Of a stretch of DNA of 64,000 bases, positions 22,601 through 31,600 are shown in pieces. The translations under genes and the position numbers were made by a program. The number at the start of each line of letters is the position of its first letter. Within the stretch, counting starts at the first letter, position 1. This stretch comes from Platynereis dumerilii (taxonomy: Eukaryota; Annelida; Polychaeta; Phyllodocida; Nereididae): NCBI GenBank assembly GCA_026936325.1, contig JAPTHN010000007.1, positions 23,089,974 through 23,153,973 of the forward strand, in the 5' to 3' direction. Under the pieces are notes generated by a model, which was not told the DNA's origin, searched no databases, and saw only the letters and a program-made list of their open reading frames with translations.

Positions 22601-25600
22601 AGGCGGGTCAAGGAGGCAGAATTTTTACTCTGGGACACAAAAAAAATCTGTACATAGATGACCTATAAATAAAAAATCTATGATGGATTTTCTTCATTGG
22701 GCAGGAATAAACCAATATATATGCAATAACAACGACAACATTGAATAAACTAGAAGTAGTGTGGAGATTGAATGGATCGCTCAATGCTGGTACAGGGACT
22801 GAGTGATCGCCTATTTTACTGTTGAAAATTGACATATATATATATACACAAGCAAAATATGTGTATTGAGAATTTGAGTTTAATAAAGGCAGCAGTGACA
22901 GTGTAATTTATGCATTTCAGTCTGTCACGTTTCAGCATGGACAGCTGTCATACAAGATCAGACAAAAACTGCACCAAACCATCACAAAGATGGGATCTAT
23001 AGACAACCACCCAACTTCTATCCACCCGACTCCTATCTACCAGACTCCTACCCACCCGACTCATGTCCACCCGACTCCTGTCCACCCAAGTCCTGTCAAA
23101 ACGACTGTCCACCCGACTCCTGTCCACCCAACTCCTGCTCATCCGACTCCTGTCCACCCGACTCCTGTCCACCGACTCCTGGCTGCTGACTCCTATCCAC
23201 CCGACTCCTATCCACCCAACTCTAACCAGACTCCTAACCACCCGACTCCTAACCTCCCTACTCCTATCCACCAGACTACTGGCCACCCGACTCCTGTCCA
23301 TCCTACTCCTGGGCATCCGACTCTGTCCACCGACTCCTGGCCAGGTGACTCCTATCCACCCACTGCTAACCACCAGACTCCTAATCAACCGACTCCTATC
23401 CACCCGATTCCTGTCAAACGACTCCTGTCCACCCGACTCCTGGCCACCCGACTCCTATCTACCCAACTCCTGTCTACCCAACTCCTATCCACCCAACACT
23501 CCTTTCCAAGCAACTCCTGTCCAAATGACTCCTGTCCAACCGACTCCTATCCACCCGACTCCTTGCCACCAACTCCTATCCACCTGACTTATATCCACAT
23601 CCACCCAACTCCTATCCAACCGACTCATAACCGCACGATTCCTAACCACCTGACTTCTAACCACCAACTCCTAACCACCCGACTACTAACCACCCGACTC
23701 CCTCCAACCGACTCCCTCCACCCGACTTCTAGCCACCGACTCCTATCCACCCAACCACTGCCAGGCAAGCTGAGGCATAGACATGATAGATGACAGATTC
23801 TGAAGTGCATTCCACCACACAATTTGTCTATGCACCACGAGGTTCGGACATGTTCAAAACATATACTGTGGTAGATCTAACAATCTACTGGCGATCAATA
23901 AGGATTAAGGAGCACTGAAATGATTTTCTTGCAGTGAATAAAAATGTTGTGATTTGTAATTGGAGCTGGCTGCAAAGTTACATAATGGCTCTTCAGGCAT
24001 TTGCATGTGGACAAAATGTCGTTAGAATGCAATATTGGGGCAGTGTTTTCGCAATGTTGTGAAGCAACGTAAAAGATAAGACACAAGCATGTGAGATACC
24101 TTAATGATTGGCATATTTTATGCAAATTGATTTTTGAAATATCCTATTCAGGTTCTCGGAATTAACCCAAATGATATTTCAAGGAAAAAAATGTTGGGGA
24201 AGTGCAGAAAAACCATTCTGCAGAATCTGCACAAGGTTCAGAAAGCAAAATAAAGAATTTTTGCTCCAATTCTTTTACATCATTTTACGTCAATCATGCT
24301 TAGATGAAGATTGATAGTGATCTACAACATAAGACAAGACACCATAATATTCAAATATTTGTTAATAAGCAAGCTTAGTATTTCTTGTTGGATCATTATC
24401 TACTAATCATTCAACCGCTTGAACTTTCCCAGTCAAATTTGCAAAACACCAAATATTTAGTAAATCAGGCAAAACAGCTGTCAGACTGCATTAAGTGTGC
24501 TATGAAATTATACTTGCAGGAGACAAATTAATTGCAAAAAAAAATTGCCCTGGCCAATTTACCTCAATTGCTCAGACCTTCCACTTTAATTTGATAAATT
24601 CTGATGAAGTCATGATAGCTTCCAAGAGGTGGAGAAATTGTAGATGGCTTACTTAAACGAGTAGGCAATTAAATAACTTTCCCAGGAGCCTTTCAAATGT
24701 TCCATGAACCTCCTGAATTTTTGGGCTGTGTCTGAAGACCATGTAATTATATTATTTTGTATGCATGATCAAAATCTTCAAACGATCATTTTGCAGGGCA
24801 TAGTAAGACAAATTCCTCTCCAAAATCCACAAGATTAATGGACATAAAAGTTGATAAAATTATTTTAAACAATGCCAAATTGCACTACTTTCAGACGTTT
24901 TTGCTTTGATAATATCACTGCACGTAATTAATTTGCTCTATACAGAAAACCAATGAAAAGACTGAAAAATTGGTAAATGTGTTGCAAATATTTGTCAGAA
25001 TTCACCTCCACTTGTGCAGACGAGCATTGATAATATTTGCACAAATTCAGAAGAAATTTGCCAAACACTAGCCCTCATTCCCAAACATTCAGAAAAAAGG
25101 TTGTCCACTATGCAGCTTCATCTTTGGTCAGGTAAAAAACCAAATTCACAAATTAGTTCAACAACAGATGGCCAACATTTTTGATATTCCATAATTTGTT
25201 GTGTGAAATATTAGTGGCTCATTGGCTAGGGTGAGGTTGATACAGGTTATATCCTGTATTTTTGCACTTGCCCGGCATAATAATGAAGTTCAGATGGGAC
25301 CACAGTAGGAAGGATTGCCAAACTCTTGGCAATCAAATTCTGGTCTCAGAGGTTAGTAACCTGAGTGCAACCACTGATTACCACCAAATAGCCTATAAAA
25401 AAAAATTGAAATATTGGTCACAATACACTGTCATCTGAGATTTTCTAAAGCGTGAAAAACAAACTTTCTGACTTTAAGAACTCCAGAGTAAAGGAGTTAC
25501 ATTCAAAATATAAATAAAAAATCTCTGATTGACAATTTCATGTAACTTGCAGGCATAATTTCCACCATATTGGCAGTCATATTGAATAAATTCTTCTGAA

Positions 25601-28600
25601 AGTATCAAAAATGAGATCTCTGACCCTAAAAACCCTAGGATAGAGGTACTGGATGAAAAAATGAACGAAAACTGACAATTTCATTCATGTGGCAGCTATA
25701 TTTGCGGTAAAATTGGCTGCCATCTTGGTTTGCTTGATGTAACAGAATCAAAAATGTGTCTTCTGGGCATTTAAGCCTTAGATTATAGATACCACACAAA
25801 AGTAAATTGAGGAAACCTAAAAAAAATTGTCAATTTTAAAGTAAATTGAGGAAACCTAAACAAAAATTGTCAATTTTATGTCAATGGCAGCCATTTTGGC
25901 CACCATTTTGGCAGCCATCTTAGATTTATAAATGTGTAAGCGTCAAAAATGAAGTATATGACCTTGAAAACCGTGGATTAGAGGTATCATATCTGAAAAT
26001 TGGATGAATATTCTCCAAATTACGAATAAATGAAAAGTTGAAATTCCATTTGGAGGCCATTTTGGAATCTTTACCAGTGAAATTCCAAAAGAAGTATACC
26101 AAATTTTATTGACTGAATGGACAGTTGACATGTTTGTCTTCACTACCCTTTTATGCACATTGTCAAGTTGAGACCCTCAGATTGGTTATCGGCCATCAAA
26201 TATGACCTTTTTTCCATAAATCAGTATTTTTGAAAAAATGGGCAAAAAGGCTTTTGTATTCGAGTTACGCTACATCCTATAACACTAGGACAACTAATAT
26301 CGTATGTGGCCTTGAAAACCATGTGTATGCCCTATCTGATGCTATGTTTCTTTAAGCTGTAACATGTGCCGTTTAGAAGATATTGCCCATTGAAATTCAG
26401 CAAAATGTGAAATTTCCAAATTCTCTCCGGGAGCAATTTTGCATATTTTGCTTAATATCTATGACATGTCCTATCACAACAACCAAATGAAATTTTTTCG
26501 AATGCTTCAAGATTTTTCTTAGTGAGACCATATTCATTCACATTGAAAAGTTTCAAGTGATTCCGCCGACCCCCACAGCAAGCCAAATCCTCGATTTTCT
26601 CTGTCACTGGCTCTTAAGTGTTTTGCTGCGCGATATATATGCCAAGGTCCTTGAGATGGTTTAGTCTTGAGCGGTGGCAGGTGCAGTTGTTGTCAGTCCA
26701 CTTGAATTATTGAACAGACCGCCTCTCTCTGGCTCTGACTGGCCCTGGCTGCCCAACACCTTGCCTATTGCCACATTTTGGCAGTCTTTAGAGGGTATGA
26801 GTCTTTGAGGCAAATTGAGTGCTTTAGCAGTGGTTGAAGCTGTAATGTAGGTAGGATGTTATGGTTATTTGCAAATTTGAAGATATCTATTCAGGGGTCT
26901 ATGCCGGTTAGTCCTGTTGTAGACTTTTTGACAAGAATATTGTATGGAACCAGGTATCAATATGATTAAAATTTCTTTCATCACTGGTGAACTCGCCTCA
27001 TTAGCATTGACCCAGCCTGTCCCTATTAAAAAGCTAATTGATGCAAAATTACAGGAATTGAAGCCCTGTCATTCAGGTCTAAGAATTTGAATTAAAATTC
27101 TGAGTTGCTTCCTCCAAAGGCTCTGTCACTAATATAGGGGGGGGGGAAGGAAGTAGCATGCTAGGCTGCCCATCACACTTGGTCCAGGGTTCGAATCCAG
27201 CTCTTGCCGGGTCACCTGGGCCTATGTTGGACGACTGTGTCAACCATCCTCCGCCTCATTTGCTGTGTCCTCCTGTGCATTAAGCCAAGATCAACCATCC
27301 TTTCTATTTCTAATCTGTAGTTCGAGAGACTCCACAGCTCAGAAACCGTACTGGTGCATGGAAAGTTTTAGCTGTGCGTTCGCCACATTTTTCATTTGGA
27401 TTAAACGAGACTTATATGTTGAGGCGTAAATTATACGTCCAATCATTCTAAAAGACCTTGTCTCGGTCTGTCATGATTATGGTTCAAATTTAGCATGTGC
27501 AAGTTGTATAATGCATGTCCCCCCGGGCAGATGGAATGATGAGATGGTAAGAATGTGAATGCACACTAAGTCTCTGTTGAGTCTGTTCCGACCTCGTAAG
27601 GTGGTCTGTTACTTGCTTGCCTCTGCCACTATCCGGGAAATGAATACAAGCGAGAGCAAGTCTCTCATCCAATGACTTTTATCCTGGATAATAGTCCAGA
27701 TTAGTCTCTAGGCCTGGATTTGTACCCAGTACTTTTGGTGACAATTGACATATGTCACTGATATCAACATCTCACCCATATCTAATAAGTTTTGACGAAG
27801 TAGAGTAACCCATCTCCTTCAACTTTTTGTATACACTATATTGTATAATTAACAATTTGATCTCTTGTGTATTTCAGGGGTTTGGGACGCGGGATGGGAA
27901 CGACATGGAGCCCATGCCCAGGATGAGGGCATCCACGATCACCCAGGGCGTAGAAATGGACAAGCGCAAACTGCCCACAGTCTTCAAATGGCAAGGGGGC
28001 GGAAAGAGCGTCTACATATCAGGCAGCTTTGACAACTGGAAGTCTAAATTGCCCATGGCTAAGAGGTGAGTGCTACAAGGTTTAGAAGTGCGCAAATACA
28101 GGACGTATAGCCCCATTCATTCATCCATCCATGTACGAGGTTTAGGCCATACTTAATTGATCTTCTAGCTCAGGGTTCCCACAGTCATCAGGTCATGAAA
28201 AGTCAGGGAATGTCATGGAAAAATTGTGGTCATGGAAAGTCATGGAAAATCAAAATATTTTGAAAAGTCATGGAAAACTCAAATTTTTACTACAATTTGT
28301 GCTAAAATTAAACAAATTTCTGTGGTTATGGCATTTGGTCGGTTGACTGAATTGCCAAAAGGTAGTCGATCGTGATGCTGCAAATTAATTTTAGGGTGAT
28401 TCTCAACCTCAACGAGTAAAACAATGGTCATGGGAAATCAAAAATTTGGTCATGGAAAGTCATGGAAAAGTCATGGAATTCCCGTCGTAAAATTTTGCGG
28501 GAACCCTGTTAGCTTCTATGTCGACCGACAGAAGAATAATTGTTTGACGATAAACACAATTGATACAGTCTTGATGTATTTTAGTCATAAATTTTCTGTC

Positions 28601-31600
28601 AAGGAAATCGTGCAGTAATACTGATTTTATTGTGGCTCTTCTGCAATGACTGTCAGGCAGTAATCTAAATAACACTACCACTGCCAAAAGCTTTTATGCT
28701 ATGGTGGCTCTTGATTGCTTCGGATTGATTTGGGTAGGTAATAATGTTGATTTGTGTTTCAGTCATGGGGATTTCTTCACAATTGTTGACTTGCCCGAGG
28801 GGACCCATGAGTACAAATTCTTAGTTGACGGCCAGTGGATGTGTGATCCTAAAGGGGTGAGGATTAAATTGATTATCACAATAATATTGTTGAAAATTGA
28901 TGCTCGATGCAAAATTTGTATGTAAAATGTATGAAATCATGATTGACTCAATAGTTGCAATTGAGTAATTGAAGATTGAAGGCAATTTGTTGTTACACTC
29001 CAGTAATCTAAATTCACAGAATTGTTCATTCTATGAGTGCTGTAAAACAGTAAAAGTCCCTGTATATGCGGTATATTGCAGTTGTTAATGATTTAAGACT
29101 TGTGATTAAATGATTGATATCTGACTTGTCAAGTAAAGCTGTGAGGTTTTCGTTGCCAGCAAAAAGTAGACAGTGAATCAGGGACAGAAAACAACAAACT
29201 TGACGTTAGTGCCTCAGACTTTGAAGTATTCGAAGCCTTGGCTGTGGACAGTGTATCTACTGGTCATAATAATGGTAAGACTGCTGGGCCCTCGAGAGTC
29301 GCCCTCTGTTGTTAAGTGGTGCAAACATGTCCACCTGGTGGAAGGAAGGACTTGTGGCTGCAAAAATCAATTAAAAAAATTCAAAAGTTCTCAAATTCAG
29401 TTCTGGGTTGTATTGAAATATTGATTTGTGAATACATACTTTTGGAGAAGGCGAAATTATTTGGTGTTTCATTGTGTTTTAAATGTGGTTGGCTGCAGCT
29501 GACAAGTCCAGAAAACCACTCCTTCAATTTCAAAGCTTGGAGTGTGCTCGTTAATGCAATGCAGGAGAAAACCGAAAAAATAATTTTTAGAAAAAAAACT
29601 GAGAAAATATCAGGCCTGTGATCTGCATCTTAACAATTCTCGAGGCCTGCATTTGGTAGCTGATTTTAAAGTACTCGCATTGCATTGCAGCTCGTCTCTC
29701 CAAGCTTTGGAACCACTTCGCTTGGCTGTGTCACTCCCTCCCAGTGGCTCGCCAACTGAAGTGCCTAATAATGAATTATAAATCTAGATGTGATAATAGA
29801 AGTTATTGTGAATTTTTCAGTCCACAGTTGACAATCCCTTAGGTACTAAGAACAATGTGATGGCTGTAGCTTCCTCCGATTTTGAGGTGTTTGAAGCTTT
29901 AGCAATGGACAGTTTAGGCTCATGCACTGAAAAGGGTTCTGGTAAGATCCATCCGCCAGTTCGCTGGTTGCTTATTCAAGTCTTGTCTCCTCCCTTCAAA
30001 CGTTTCGTTGCGCAGCTTGTTAACCTCGTTTGGCTTGGTGTCATTAAACTGTTTGGTACATAGGGATATGCTGAATGCTTGTTTTTTTTTGGCTTGGATT
30101 AAATTCAAACTAGCACACCTTCATGGCCTGTGATACGGCTTGAACGTTGACACAGTTCACTTCTCGGTTCTTTAGTTACTGTTTGTGTGTTTCTTGTTGC
30201 AATTAGCAATTTAGCATTCTAGGTTCTTTGTTCTTTTCTTTTTGGTCATCAACTTGAGTTGGTTCAGTACTCGTAGTTATGGTACTTAGTACTTATATTT
30301 TAGAGAGTGTATTACGTTTTTCACACCCAGACCCAAAGCCCTGCATAAATGTCTGTATATCATTTGCCAAATTATTTTTTCTGTTACTTAATTAGTTTCT
30401 GTAAATCGGTGCCCTTCATTGCTTTTTTGGCCAACAGCTATCCAGAGTTGCCCTCAATATTTAACCAGAATTTATCAATGATGATTAATCATGTTTGCAT
30501 TTCCCTCAACAGATGTGTTGGTGTTGTCATGGTCAATATATTGTTTCATAAAATCACTGTATTTCCTAGTGTAATATCAGAGACTTTATGATGTTATAAT
30601 ATTATTTTGAAATTTAAATAATAAGGTCTTTATGATAACCGTTAAACATAATGATTTTCATCTTAGGTTTTAAACTGTTTAAATTAAAATCCATTCTTCA
30701 TGCAAGGAATAAATCCATTTTGAATCAATTTTTGTAAAATTTTCAATTTAATTTCTTGCTTCTCAGAAATTGAGTCAGAATCCAGAGGTTGGATATAGTT
30801 ATTTCATTTCCGTTTTATCTACTTTTTGATATGTGTTTCGATATTCCGGCTTATCGTTGTGGAAATTAGTCTCAGAATTTTTGTATTTCTAACTTTGTAT
30901 TGGGGTGAATGGAAAATGTGATTTATGTGGTTCCGCACACTTTATAAACACAGTCACTGCATACAATTTGTATCACACACACAATGGTTATGATATGATA
31001 ATGCTCTGTGGTGCACATGAGGTAGTCTTGTATCAGAATTATATTTTAATATGTGATGTATTTAGTATTAACTCTACTCTAATTCACAGCCGCTGTAATG
31101 TCTACCCTCCAAGAAGTAACCTCCCTGCAAAATCAGGATGCAATTTATTTTCAAAGAGAAAGATTTACCACCTATGTTGTCTGTTACATGATGTAGAGCA
31201 AATACAGCGGAACTCAGGAGACATCTATTTTGCTATTTAGTATTTACATAGTACTTTTAATTAGTACGTGTATATTAGTACGTGTATGAGTGCTAATCAA
31301 ATAAAAGATGAAAATAATAAGTTTTATCATTTCTGGAGCAGTGAGTTGTCATACATAGCCTTCAAATATCAGTCTATGGAATATTGCTTTGTAAAGTTTA
31401 TGGTGCAAGAATCATGAATGGTTTCCTAGTTTTGCCGATTTTGATAGTTAAGGATCATTTATGTTTGAAGGAGTTCAATTTACGGAATATTTCATTTGAT
31501 TGGTTAAGGCCCTTGGTTTACTAAAGGCAGAAATGCCCTTTTGGTTATAGTTTTGGGTTAGACATGCCTTTCAAAAGTTCTGATGAATAGCTGTTCTATA

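Larger units (their letters stand above)
20600..26613. mobile_element. Large (6.0 kb) TTAA-flanked inverted-repeat element without a transposase
   Basis: The left end GAGCCAGTGACAGAGAAAAT continuing TGAGGATTT is mirrored at 26585-26613, about 29 bp with one mismatch. Both ends are flanked by TTAA (20596-20599, 26614-26617), as for piggyBac-type elements. Inside are tandem diverged units of about 185 bp on the left (GCCAATCTGA at 21018, 21203, 21388 and 21583), similar diverged units on the right (25460-26000, recurring GCCATTTTGG and TAGAGGTA), and a 15-bp minisatellite. No open frame resembles a transposase, so it is a non-autonomous element or a decayed shell. Confidence 0.8.

Noticed and set aside
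22990-23793. 267-codon + strand frame of HPTP repeats beginning MGS
   Set aside because: It follows from a 15-bp tandem repeat; other frames and the opposite strand are equally open, and there is no conserved domain.
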